Shown piece after piece: positions 44,729 to 53,623 of a stretch of DNA of 64,000 nucleotides. The notes under the pieces are model-generated. The model was not told the origin of the DNA and made no database searches. It saw only the letters and a program-made list of their open reading frames with translations. This DNA comes from CBDAUN01 sp965214875 (GTDB taxonomy: Bacteria > Pseudomonadota > Gammaproteobacteria > Arenicellales > JAJDZL01). A program made the translations under genes and the position numbers. Numbering within the stretch: position 1 is the stretch's first letter; every line of letters begins with the position of its first letter. The stretch covers positions 1,302,001 to 1,366,000 of the forward strand of contig OZ243980.1 in NCBI GenBank assembly GCA_965214875.1. Direction: 5' to 3'.

Positions 44729-45300
44729 GTTCAGGATGATCAGGCCTTCCCGCAGTTTCATCGTGCCTGGCGCGGAAGCCGGCTAGGCCGCCGACCAGCG
44801 CCGCGAAGTCGGCGACCGTCGGCGGTCCGCGAGGCGCCTTGAGCCCGCAGGAGCGGGCCAGATGCATGAGCGCGTCGATGTCCGTCCGCTCGAGATGCCG
44901 GCAGGCCGGCTCGCCGGGGCGGTTGCGCGCCAGCCAGGCGGCATCCCATACCCGGAAGGCGGCGGCCGCGTCGAAGGCGATGCGCTTTCGCAGATCGCCG
45001 GCATGGTCGAGCCGCCGGTCGCCGATCCGGGCACCCTGCTTCAGGGCATGGAAGAACCGCTCGATGCGCCAGCGAAGCTCATGCCGGCGCAGCAGCGTCT
45101 CGGCGCCTTGAAGGCCGGCCTCGCCCTCAGTGCTGAGCGGCATCCGGTCGAGCGCCTCCTTTTGCTTCGGTGGCAACTCCGCCGCCAGGCCCTCGGCAAG
45201 CCGGCGAAGCGCCGCGCTGGCCGATGCCAGCCGTCGCGGCATGCGCCCCGCAGCCACTCGAGTGTGTCCGGTGAAAAATGTCGGGTGTCAATCTGCATGC
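44712..45300 (-). pseudogene. IS4-family (Tn5-like) transposase C-terminal remnant, minus strand
   Basis: RRHELRWRIERFFHALKQGA, DAAAAFRVWDAAWLARN and the following tail match the C-terminal (Y-R/K-E signature and onwards) part of Tn5-like IS4 transposases. The N-terminal two thirds, including the first catalytic aspartates, are missing or frameshifted (a second frame holds MQIDTRHFSPDTLEWLRG at 45298). Faces away from the similar remnant on the plus strand at 45352. Confidence 0.7.
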
Positions 45301-45351
45301 CGCATAGTCCGGCACATGTCGGCTACCAAGTCAAGTATGGATTGTTGATAG

Positions 45352-46090
45352 GTGCAGGACGCCACGGACCTGAACTACGGCACGCTGAAACATTCGACGC
45401 GAGGGCTGACGACGATCGGCGGCACGGCGACGGGCATCTGCATGCATGCGTCGCTAGCGGTGAGCGGCCGCGGGCGGCCTTTGGGGGTGCTGGATCTGGA
45501 CGGCGGTTTCCGGGCCGAGTGCGCGCTTGACGACGACAAAAAAGAGAGCGTACGCTAGCTCGAGGGGGTTGGCGCGGCGGCCGAGCTGTCGCGCGCCTGC
45601 GGCGCGCACGGCGCGGGTGTCGCTGCGCATCGCCGAGGTGCGCATCAAGGCGCCGGGCCGAAGCGCCGACCGGATCCGGCAATGGTACGAGAAGCGCTGG
45701 GGCATCGAGGAGTTCTTCCGCTTGCTCAAGTCCGGCGCCCGCATCGAGGCTCGGCATTTCGACGATGCGGCCGACCTGGTCAAGTGCCTGGCGTTCGATG
45801 CGGCGGCCGCCTGGCGGGTGCTCGACCTGCATCGCGTCGCCCGGCGCGAGCCGGACCGGCTGGCAAGTGGCCTGTTCGACGACGAACGGGCGATCGTGCA
45901 GATGATGGCGCACCGGATCAGCCGCAAGCGCCCCATCCGCCCGCCGCCGGGCCAGACGGCGGCCGAATTCATGGTCGACCTGGGACGCATCGGCGGCTTC
46001 CGCCCCACGAAAAAGCAGCCGCTGCCGGGAACCGGCATATTGTGGAAAGCGATGAAAAGACTCATGATCGCGGCGCAAGCGATCAGCAGC
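45352..46090 (+). pseudogene. IS4-family (Tn5-like) transposase remnant, plus strand
   Basis: QDATDLNYGTLKHSTRGLTT and GICMHASLAV are the Tn5-type region with a catalytic aspartate; after a stop and frameshift around 45560-45600 follow IRQWYEKRWGIEEFFRLLKS, DAAAAWRVLDLHRVARRE and the typical end LPGTGILWKAMKRLM. The N-terminal domain is absent: the open part begins at the junction with the minus-strand remnant near 45350. Confidence 0.75.
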
Positions 46091-46149
46091 CATAAAGATC
46101 ACCGGGATGCTGAAACATCCAGCTATAAAACCTCGGTGTCAAGTGTGTA

Positions 46150-46385
46150 GACGTGATAGTTTTCAAACTGAGACACCACCGAAGCAGCGTATTGCTTGTA
46201 ATCCACTTGCCGCTTGTGAAGTAAAGCAGCGGCAGCATGAACAGGGTCTGAAACGCAAAGCGGGCAAGTGCAATCTGCCCGGCGGAGACCGAGCCCGAGA
46301 GCCACTTTGCTATTGCATCCATGCCGGGCAGAATCAGCATGGCGAACATCATCAGGAGCATGGCGCGGACAAGTTCATTTCTCAT
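46150..46385 (-). pseudogene. EamA/DMT-family transporter, 5' fragment
   Basis: MRNELVRAMLLMMFAMLILP, GMDAIAKWLSGSVSAGQIAL and ARFAFQTLFMLPLLYF are the first two membrane helices of a drug/metabolite transporter. The match ends near LLRWCLSLKTIT, where the IS4-type remnant region begins; some 220 residues are missing. The transporter was evidently cut by the insertion-sequence traffic to its right-hand (3') side. Confidence 0.7.
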
Positions 46386-46915
46386 GGCTAAGCCTTGAAG
46401 CTGCAGACTTTTGTCCGGCTATCGCATGACGCCCCGATCGATTCCGGTGCAAGAGAGGTTTCGACCGCGCTCGGCGCTGACCGGAGCTCGTCCAAGCTTC
46501 TGGTCTGCATTTCGCTCATGCTAGCAACGATATCATGCAGCTTTTCCGTTCACAAATCTCGAGCAGCATTTTCCGCTATCCGCTTCTTGGCGGCTGGCTG
46601 GACGATTTTTTTTGGCAGTTGCTCCAATTCGGTTTCGCTGCAAGCGGCTGTCTCGAATGCCAATCGATATGCCGTTCAGATTTCCCGGGTTGCCGGATCA
46701 TCCTTCATCGGGCCGGTTCAAAGTGAATTCGCTGTCTGTTTCTGCGAAACCGGCTCAGTGATCTTTTCGACACGGATTTGGTGCAGGGCGGTGCGCAATT
46801 GTTTCTGGCGATGGCGAGGATTGATCAATTGTGCCGCATTTTGCCATTATATGTCGGCTGTATTTAGCATGATGGTAAAATTCAAATCAGCTTTTGCAAG
46901 TTGGATGTAAGTTGC
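46386..46915. other. Decayed stretch upstream of the EamA fragment
   Basis: On the minus strand a frame with two in-frame TGA codons reads TAYRLAFETAACSETELEQL, PKKIVQPAAKKRIAENAARD, then TEKLHDIVASMSEMQTRSLD and ends at a stop 12 bases before the EamA start. It has the look of a decayed helical protein, but I recognise no family. Nothing else is supported here. Confidence 0.4.
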
Positions 46916-48226
46916 ATGGATCGAATTTTCTTTCCAAAGCCTCCGCCGGCCAAGCCTTTGAAAGAGGCGACGTGGCTAAGGCGCACAGATCGTTCGGAAG
47001 TTGGCCGCCAACCTTTCTTTAGCGGACGCGACCGAGAGTACGGCGTATTCAGGGATGTCGCAAAAAGCCTCAACGATGGCGATGTGGGCGGCGGCACGAT
47101 GATCGTTCAGGGCGCGCCCGGTGCCGGCAAGAGTGCATTGATGCTCGAGTGCATGGAAGCAGTCAGGCAGCATTCTACGCCGCTGAGCCCCTGGGTCGCA
47201 GTCTCTATAGTCCCCGGCGACCTTAAATCGCCTGCATATGTCATGTCCGCTTTGATTCGCGCAATCGATGAAGAAGGCATGCGATTTGCGAAACTTTGGC
47301 CGGATGCAAGTTCAACGAGAATGAAGAAGCTTCTTGACTTCGGCAAGCTCATTTATGATGAGCTGTCCAGTCGCGGTTTTTCTCTAGCGGGGCTTTCGGT
47401 TGGTGCAAGATCGGGTGCCGGCACCCGTTCTGACATCGAGATGTCGCCGGCGGAGCTATTCAGTGCCGCTGCTCCTTTGCTAAAGAACTTTGACTTTGTG
47501 GTGTTTGTCGACGAAGCTCAGAACACGCCGATCGACCCGATGACCGAATCGGTTTTAGACTGTCTTCACCGAGATACGCGCGGAATATCCTTAGTGGCAG
47601 CGTTTTTTGGATTGAGCGACACGAAAGATGTATTGCGAGAATGCGGCCTGTCTAGACTGCCGAGCGAACGGGTGCTCAATTTGGGATCTCTCTCGCTGGA
47701 TGAATCGAAAACTTCACTTGAACGCATGATCAATGCCTACTATGTCGGAAGCAAGGAAGAAAAAGATATCTGGGTCAACGCGCTGGCGGAGCTGTCGCAA
47801 GGCTGGCCACAGCACATCAACCGCGTTGGCGTTGCCTCAGGCCGGGCGATTCGTTCCAATGGCGGCCGATTGGAGCGACATTTGCTTGAACAGGCGTTGC
47901 GGAAGGGAACCGATCTGAAAAATGAATACTATGCGGCAAGGCTCGAGGCGGGCAAGTATCCGCCTTGGGTCTATCAGCGCTTAGCCTCGGAGGCGGCGAA
48001 GAAGCAAGGGAAATTAGCCGGCATCCTGGCATATGAGGAAGTGCATTCATTGACCGAATCGGCGCGCAAGATGCAAGGTCAATCGGTTGATGAATTCGTG
48101 AGCGCCGCTTTGCATGCTGGATTGCTGACAACGGTCGAAGATCTTCCTTTCTACTATTGTTTCCCGATTTCTTCCTTGGGAGATTATCTGAGATCGCTCA
48201 GTTTGACTATTCCAAAAGACGCTTGA
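46916..48226 (+). CDS. AAA-type ATPase of unknown function
   Basis: A 436-residue protein with Walker A IVQGAPGAGKSALMLE (residues about 62-77), Walker B FVVFVDEAQNTP (about 195-206), a sensor-like AAFFGLSDTKDVL and a helical C-terminal half (QGWPQHINRVGVASGRAIR, then EEVHSLTESARKMQG) of the kind seen in ORC/STAND-type ATPases. ATG at 46916 is preferred to a TTG five codons upstream. It is the only intact gene in the 42.2-50.0 kb debris zone and has no recognisable partner; a mobile-element or defence link is possible but unproven. Confidence 0.78.
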   Translation: MDRIFFPKPPPAKPLKEATWLRRTDRSEVGRQPFFSGRDREYGVFRDVAKSLNDGDVGGGTMIVQGAPGAGKSALMLECMEAVRQHSTPLSPWVAVSIVPGDLKSPAYVMSALIRAIDEEGMRFAKLWPDASSTRMKKLLDFGKLIYDELSSRGFSLAGLSVGARSGAGTRSDIEMSPAELFSAAAPLLKNFDFVVFVDEAQNTPIDPMTESVLDCLHRDTRGISLVAAFFGLSDTKDVLRECGLSRLPSERVLNLGSLSLDESKTSLERMINAYYVGSKEEKDIWVNALAELSQGWPQHINRVGVASGRAIRSNGGRLERHLLEQALRKGTDLKNEYYAARLEAGKYPPWVYQRLASEAAKKQGKLAGILAYEEVHSLTESARKMQGQSVDEFVSAALHAGLLTTVEDLPFYYCFPISSLGDYLRSLSLTIPKDA

Positions 48227-48387
48227 AACGACGTTGGAATTCTATGTCTGCTTGCGTGCCATCAGTGTCTAAGATGCGGTATTCTGCGCGAGGATAGGCG
48301 GTTCCGCTGCCAGCCCCGACAATTTGCGAATAGATCTGCAAAGCTCCATCCCTCACGGGCGGTCAAGCATAGAATTTCCGCTAAAGG

Positions 48388-48941
48388 TTATGCTTGCGAA
48401 CAACCTTGTCGTTCTCGAGCATGCTGTGGGCGCGTGCCCGGACTAGGCGATTCGATTGCCCACGGCAGTGCTCGCAACGCTTGCTTCAACCGCCTGGGCA
48501 ATCCCAGACCTTTCAACTCCGGTGCAAATGGCGGGAAAGACGCCATTTCCAGCGGCAGGTCGCCGCGACATGCGATAGCATCGATGAAATGCAACGCATT
48601 TTGAATAAGTCCATCATCGGTGCAGACGCACGGTGCATCAATCTGCCTGCTGTCATGACATTGCGTGGCCTGAACGAATCAAAAAGACGAGCTTTCATGG
48701 TTCTCAGGTCGGGTTTCAGCTGTAACGAGTTGTTAGGCTCCGCATTCAGTGCGAGTTCAAAATCATGTTCAATCAGGGTTGCAGTGCGATTGATCCAAGC
48801 CTGCCAATTGCTGAAGTCTTGGGAGACTGGCCGGCTATCGCCGCTAAGCTCGCGGAGCCGGCCTGGAAACGACGACTGCAGATGCAGGCGTGTCGGCAAT
48901 ATGTCGACCAGCCTTCTCTTCTCGATTCTCCCTCTGCTCAT
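48388..48941 (-). pseudogene. Decayed unrecognised gene, minus strand
   Basis: One frame reads MSRGRIEKRRLVDILPTRLH, then DFSNWQAWINRTATLIEHDF and LNAEPNNSLQLKPDLRTMKA; after about 48590 sense continues in another frame as MHFIDAIACRGDLPLEMASF and FPPFAPELKGLGLPRRLKQA. The junction fits a single frameshift in a real gene. I do not recognise the family. It adjoins the IS256 remnant. Confidence 0.4.
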
Positions 48942-48959
48942 TGCCGCCCCTCCTCGTCC

Positions 48960-49853
48960 GCATCAATCATGGCAAAACTGCTATTGATGCGGCAATGCCC
49001 GGCGTGTTTCCGGATAAGCCTGGTCCAGGGCCACCCAGAACCCCATCGCCGACCGCCAGCTTCGGCGCATCCATGCCGCGATCCTTCAGATTCAGCAGAA
49101 CTTCGCTCCAGCTGTCAGCCGACTCGCGCGCGCCGTCCTCGACCGCCAAAAGCCGCTCGGTGCCGCGTTCGTCAACGCTGACCGCCAGGGCCGCACAGCT
49201 TGACATCCTCGGCCCGAAGTCCGTAGCAGATTCCGTCGGCCCAGATGCAGGCCCAGCGGCGATCGGACAGGTAGGCCTCTCGCCACCGCTCCATCTCCTC
49301 GTTCCACTGCGCGGTCAGGCGTGACACGCACGAGGCCGAGAACCCTTGAGCCTCGGGCCACAGCAGAACCTGCAGGGTCTCGGCCATCTCGCGCTGGACA
49401 CGCCCTTAAGATACAGCCATGGCACGAACGCCTCGACGCTCGCGGCCTTCCGCGCATGCGGTGGAATCAACGCCGAGCGGAACGCCGCCGGCTCTCCAGT
49501 GTAGGAGCGGGTCTTGGGGATCCGCACCGAGACCGGGCCCGCGCCGGTCTGAATGTCGCGCCGCGGCTGGTAGCCGCTTCGCACCACCGTCCGGCGGCCA
49601 TCCGGCATCCTAGCCCTTGCCGTGGCGGGCAACGAACTCGCTGACCTCGGCCTTCAGCGCTAGCATCTGCCGGGTGCCCTCGCGCGCCAGCTCGGCCAGC
49701 GGATCGCGGAAATTGTCGTGCGTTTCAAGCGAAACAGTGCTGTTCTTGCTCATGAGTTGCAGGCAGTTGGTTGCAATTTTTTCGAATCTACCGTTAAACC
49801 AGATACGCCGCTTTTTTTCAACCCCTGTCAAGCACTACTTTTGGCAATATCTC
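48960..49853 (-). mobile_element. IS256-family remnant, copy 2 (3' truncated)
   Basis: Same family as the element at 18624: the outer end (CAAAAGTAGTGCTTGAC type, ending about 49853) and leader (GGGGTTGAAAAAAAGCG) match copy 1. The transposase starts MSKNSTVSLETHDNFRDPL at 49753 and continues in three frames through PRRDIQTGAGPVSVRIPKTR, MAETLQVLLWPEAQGFSA and RLLAVEDGARESADSW to GDGVLG, after which it is cut at about 48960. The C-terminal third and the other end are missing. Confidence 0.8.
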
Positions 49854-49967
49854 GCCGGAACCGGTCCGGGTCGGAAAAATCAATGTTTACAGAAATTTAG
49901 AGAGTGGTGGCGAAAATGGGGAAGGAAATGCCGATCGAACAATCAGCCCGAACTCGGTAAACTCACG

Positions 49968-50669
49968 TTAGATGCCGAGGTAGCGTTCCTTCAAGTTCGA
50001 GGTCGCCGTCAGTTCAGCCGAATCGCCTGACCAGACAACACGACCTTTTTCGACAATGTAGTGACGGTCGCCTACTCGAACAAGCGACTCGAAATTCTTG
50101 TCTATCAGAAGGATAGATTGGTGATTGTCCTTCAAAGTGCCGATGCTTTGCCAGATTTGCTTGCATAAGAGCGGTGACAAGCCTTCGGTCGCCTCATCCA
50201 ACAGCAACAGCTTGGGATTGGTCATCAGTGCGCGACCAATTGATAGCATTTGCTGCTCTCCGCCAGAGAGTTTGCTGCCGAGATTGCTGAGACGAGGCTT
50301 TAGAGATGGAAACAGTTCAAGCACCTTGTCGATGCTCCAAGGATCTTTGAGTTGACTGTTGTTGTTCGCGGTGGCGGTCAGGTTTTCTCGTGCAGTCAGA
50401 TTGGGAAATATACGTCGACCCTCAGGTGCCAAACCGATGCCGCAGCGGGCAACCTTGTATGGCTCCCATCCGGTGATGTCTTGACCATCGAACTTGACCG
50501 CGCCCTTGCTGGGCTTTAGCTGCCCGATGATCGATCGGATGGTCGTGGTTTTGCCCATCCCGTTTCGCCCGAGCAGGGTTACAACCTCGCCCGCCTCAAT
50601 GTGCATTGATATGCCAAACAGCACCTGAGTCGACTGGTAGAAAGTCTCTATGGAGCGCACAGACAGCAC
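49968..50669 (-). CDS. livF: Branched-chain amino acid-type ABC transporter ATPase LivF
   Basis: One of the two ATPases of a LIV/HAAT-type importer. The 233-residue protein has Walker A LGRNGMGKTTTIRS, the signature LSGGEQQMLSIGRAL, Walker B KLLLLDEATEGL, and the LivF-type GLAPEGRRIFPNLT. Last gene of the minus-strand operon livK-H-M-G-F; starts 2 bases after the livG stop. The substrate may be other than leucine/isoleucine/valine. Confidence 0.93.
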   Translation of the reverse strand: MLSVRSIETFYQSTQVLFGISMHIEAGEVVTLLGRNGMGKTTTIRSIIGQLKPSKGAVKFDGQDITGWEPYKVARCGIGLAPEGRRIFPNLTARENLTATANNNSQLKDPWSIDKVLELFPSLKPRLSNLGSKLSGGEQQMLSIGRALMTNPKLLLLDEATEGLSPLLCKQIWQSIGTLKDNHQSILLIDKNFESLVRVGDRHYIVEKGRVVWSGDSAELTATSNLKERYLGI

Positions 50670-50671
50670 GG

Positions 50672-51421
50672 CTAGTGATCTTTTCCCAAATAAGCTTCCT
50701 GCACGAAGTCGTCTTTCCGCACTTCCTCTGGAGTGCCTGTAGCGATTACTCGCCCGTAGACCAGCACCGAAATCCGATCGGCAAGCGCAAAAACCGCATC
50801 CATATCATGTTCGACAAGCAGAATCGATAATTGTCCTTTGAATCTTCTTAGAAATTCGATCATTTCATCCGATTCAGCTCTTCCCATGCCTGCAAGCGGT
50901 TCATCCAGCATCAGCAGACTCGGGTTCATGGAAAGGGCGATCGCTATTTCTAACCGCCGCTTTTCCCCATGCGCCAGATTCCCTGAAACTATTTCACTGC
51001 GCTCGCCTAAGCCCACTGATCTTATTATGTCAAGTGCCTTTTGCTGGATCGAGTCTTCGGCATCAGCCGGATGCCAGAACTTGAAGCTGTGGCCGTGATA
51101 AGCCTGAATCGCGATGGCGACATTCTGCATGCAAGTAAAATCCGGGATGATCGAGGTGACCTGAAAAGATCTTGCTAGACCAAGCAGTGCGCGTTGCGGT
51201 GCAGTCAATCGTGTTATCGGCATACCACCAAATTCGATCGTTCCGCTGTCGCTCGGCAGAATGCCTGAAATCTGAGATATCAATGTGGTCTTGCCGGCAC
51301 CATTTGGACCGATCAGTGCATGCAAGTGGTTGCGGCGCACCTTGAGATTGACATTGTCAGTAGCATTGATGCCGCCGAAGCGCTTGTTCAAGTCGACAAT
51401 GTTGAGTATCGGGCTGTTCAC
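50672..51421 (-). CDS. livG: Branched-chain amino acid-type ABC transporter ATPase LivG
   Basis: Second ATPase of the importer. 249 residues with Walker A LIGPNGAGKTTLISQ, the LivG-type GLARSFQVTSIIPDFT, signature LAHGEKRRLEIAIAL, Walker B LLMLDEPLAGM and the ISVLVYGRVIATGTPEEVR end. ATG at 51421 overlaps the livM stop by 4 bases. Confidence 0.93.
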   Translation of the reverse strand: MNSPILNIVDLNKRFGGINATDNVNLKVRRNHLHALIGPNGAGKTTLISQISGILPSDSGTIEFGGMPITRLTAPQRALLGLARSFQVTSIIPDFTCMQNVAIAIQAYHGHSFKFWHPADAEDSIQQKALDIIRSVGLGERSEIVSGNLAHGEKRRLEIAIALSMNPSLLMLDEPLAGMGRAESDEMIEFLRRFKGQLSILLVEHDMDAVFALADRISVLVYGRVIATGTPEEVRKDDFVQEAYLGKDH

Positions 51422-52380
51422 GATCGTGCGCGAAATTCCAGCAGCCCATCGATACCGCGTGGCGAAAACAGCACCACCAGAATCAATATCGGACCGAAGA
51501 TGATGTGCCAGTGCTCGGTCAAACGAGATAAAAATTCCGACAACAGCCAGAACACCACCGCCCCGGCAAGTGGCCCGAACAGGCTTGCCATCCCGCCTAG
51601 TACAACCATGAAAATAAGCTCACCTGACTTGGTCCAGTGCATCACATCGGGGCTGACAAACTTTTCGACATTGGCACTCAGTACGCCGGCAATGGCGCAG
51701 ATTAGGCCGGCAATGATGAAGCATACAAGGCGGTAGCGATAGGTGGGGTATCCGATAACTTCCATGCGCTGCTCGTTGGACTTGGAGCCTCGGATAACTA
51801 GCCCGAATCTTGCATTGACCAGACGGTGCATGAACAATAGGCAGGCCATCATGACAGCAAAGATCAGATAATAAAGATGTATCGGGTTGTCTAGATTCAG
51901 CCAGCTGACCCCGAGGTCGCTTCGGGTGTAGATGATCAATCCGTCGTCGCTGCCGAATTCATCGATGCTTATTGATAGAAAATAGATCATCTGGCTTAAT
52001 GCCAGCGTGATCATGATGAAGAAAATTCCCCGTGTTCGCAGACTGACCGCACCGAATACCGTTGCAATGATCAAAGCCGCTCCTAGTGCAACCGGCAGTT
52101 GAACGTAAAAGTTGTCGATGCCGTAGTAGCTGCAGATGCCCACAGCGTATCCGCCGATGCCAAGATAAACGGCATGCCCGAAACTGATCATGCCGCCGTA
52201 GCCGAGAATCAAGTTGAGACTGGTCGCCGCGATGGCCCAGATCATCAATCGAGCAAAGAGGCTGATATAGAACGGCTCGTCAATAATAGTCGCCACAATT
52301 GGTGTGACTGCGCAGGCTGTGATCAGCGCGAACGCGAGCATCCTTCGACGAAAGCCCGCATCGCGCATGCGGGCGCTCAT
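51418..52380 (-). CDS. livM: Branched-chain amino acid-type ABC transporter permease LivM
   Basis: Membrane subunit with about nine hydrophobic segments; SLNLILGYGGMISFGHAVYL is the characteristic LivM loop, and GGMASLFGPLAGAVVFWLL lies near the C terminus. I chose ATG at 52380 (MSARMRDAGFRR), leaving 17 bases to livH; an in-frame start at 52449 would overlap livH by 52 bases. No strong ribosome-binding site supports either. Confidence 0.9.
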   Translation of the reverse strand: MSARMRDAGFRRRMLAFALITACAVTPIVATIIDEPFYISLFARLMIWAIAATSLNLILGYGGMISFGHAVYLGIGGYAVGICSYYGIDNFYVQLPVALGAALIIATVFGAVSLRTRGIFFIMITLALSQMIYFLSISIDEFGSDDGLIIYTRSDLGVSWLNLDNPIHLYYLIFAVMMACLLFMHRLVNARFGLVIRGSKSNEQRMEVIGYPTYRYRLVCFIIAGLICAIAGVLSANVEKFVSPDVMHWTKSGELIFMVVLGGMASLFGPLAGAVVFWLLSEFLSRLTEHWHIIFGPILILVVLFSPRGIDGLLEFRARS

Positions 52381-52397
52381 AGCACTTGACACGCCAC

Positions 52398-53321
52398 TCA
52401 GACCGTTTGCGCTGAGAACAGTCCTTTCGGACGGAAAAACAGGATGCAAGCCATGAAAATATAGATTAGCATTGACGAGATGGCCGGTGCTGCCGACTCG
52501 GCCGCATTGGTTGGCAAGAAAACATCCAGCAGTACATCAAGAAAAGACCGTCCAAGTGTATCAATCAAACCGACAATCAAGGCGGCAATCAAGCTGCCGC
52601 GAACCGAGCCGATCCCTCCGATGACAATGACGACAAAGGCGACAATGATAATTTGCTCTCCCATGCCGGAGTTTGCCCCGAGAATCGGCGACATGAGCGC
52701 GCCTGCTAGTCCAGCAAGCGCCGCGCCTATGCCGAAGACCATCGTAAAGAGCAACTTTATGTTGATTCCTAAAGAGCTGATCATCTCGCGGTCAGAGGCG
52801 CCGGCTCGAATCAGCATCCCGACTCGAGTCTTGGCAACGAGGCCCCACAAGCCGAATGCCACAGTAATCCCCGTGCCAATAATCGCCAGTCGATACAAAG
52901 AATACTCAAGCCCGAACGGCAATTTGACTGTACCGGATAGAAACTCTGGAAATGGTACCGTCAGACCGTCAAGCTGCCAAACCACTTGTACGAGCTCATT
53001 GAAGAACAGAATCAGTCCAAAGGTGGCCAGAACCTGGTCGAGGTGATGTCGTCGATACAGGGTCCGCAATGTGGTCACTTCGACCAGCATGCCTAGTATC
53101 GCGGTCAACGGTATTGCAAGTAGCAAGCCGATCACGAAGGACCCGGTCAATACGATCAGGGTAGATCCGATGAAAGCCCCCATCATGTATAGCGACCCAT
53201 GTGCCAGATTCACCAGATCCATGATTCCGAATGTGAGAGTCAGGCCGGAAGCAAGCAGGAACAAAAGCATTCCGAATTGAATGCCATTAAGAATCTGCTC
53301 GATGAGAATTATCGCATCCAT
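52398..53321 (-). CDS. livH: Branched-chain amino acid-type ABC transporter permease LivH
   Basis: 307-residue membrane subunit. The N terminus (ILNGIQFGMLLFLLASGLTL, then TFGIMDLVNLAHGSLYMMGA) is the LivH signature, and GGIGSVRGSLIAALIVGLID lies in the conserved cytoplasmic loop that contacts the ATPases. It begins 302 bases after livK, with a stem-loop in between. Confidence 0.93.
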   Translation of the reverse strand: MDAIILIEQILNGIQFGMLLFLLASGLTLTFGIMDLVNLAHGSLYMMGAFIGSTLIVLTGSFVIGLLLAIPLTAILGMLVEVTTLRTLYRRHHLDQVLATFGLILFFNELVQVVWQLDGLTVPFPEFLSGTVKLPFGLEYSLYRLAIIGTGITVAFGLWGLVAKTRVGMLIRAGASDREMISSLGINIKLLFTMVFGIGAALAGLAGALMSPILGANSGMGEQIIIVAFVVIVIGGIGSVRGSLIAALIVGLIDTLGRSFLDVLLDVFLPTNAAESAAPAISSMLIYIFMACILFFRPKGLFSAQTV

Positions 53322-53541
53322 TCTAAGCCGGATAGTGGTGGTGTGAAGCGTTGCAGTAAAGCGAAAACGCGCGTATTCACGTCATAGCCGGCAAAAAGTG
53401 CCGTTGGGACCAGCAAGCTGAAATTGTTTCAATGCCTATGGTCGTTTCGCAATTGCAATGCGCAAGTGCTTGCAAGCATCTTGAAATCGAGAATTGTGGA
53501 GCATAATGCAGCATATGGTGAAATTAATTTGGTAAATATAG
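53322..53541. other. livK-livH intergenic stretch
   Basis: Noncoding; no gene supported. The stem-loop that follows is the only structure I see in this gap. Confidence 0.5.
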
Positions 53542-53573
53542 GTGGAACTCGTTCGCTGCTGACCGAGTTCCAC
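53542..53573 (-). other. Stem-loop between livK and livH
   Basis: GTGGAACTCG and CGAGTTCCAC pair perfectly over 10 bases around a 12-base loop. On the transcript it is followed by CTATATTT, not a T-run, so it is more likely an mRNA-stabilising or partial-termination structure that keeps livK more abundant than the permeases, as known for binding-protein operons. Confidence 0.6.
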
Positions 53574-53623
53574 TGAAAAAATTCGCTTGCGGTTTGTTAA
53601 ATCATGCTCCGCATGTGCCGGTT

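Noticed and set aside
45323..46102. 259-codon minus-strand frame opposite the plus-strand IS4-type remnant
   Set aside because: Composition is Arg/Ala/Pro-rich without family motifs; the plus strand carries the transposase signature.
46395..46910. 171-codon plus-strand frame before the AAA ATPase
   Set aside because: Cysteine- and serine-rich without motifs; the minus strand of the same stretch looks like the decayed coding strand.
53542..53573. Stem-loop considered as a rho-independent terminator of livK
   Set aside because: No T-run follows on the minus strand; the A-run lies on the wrong side.
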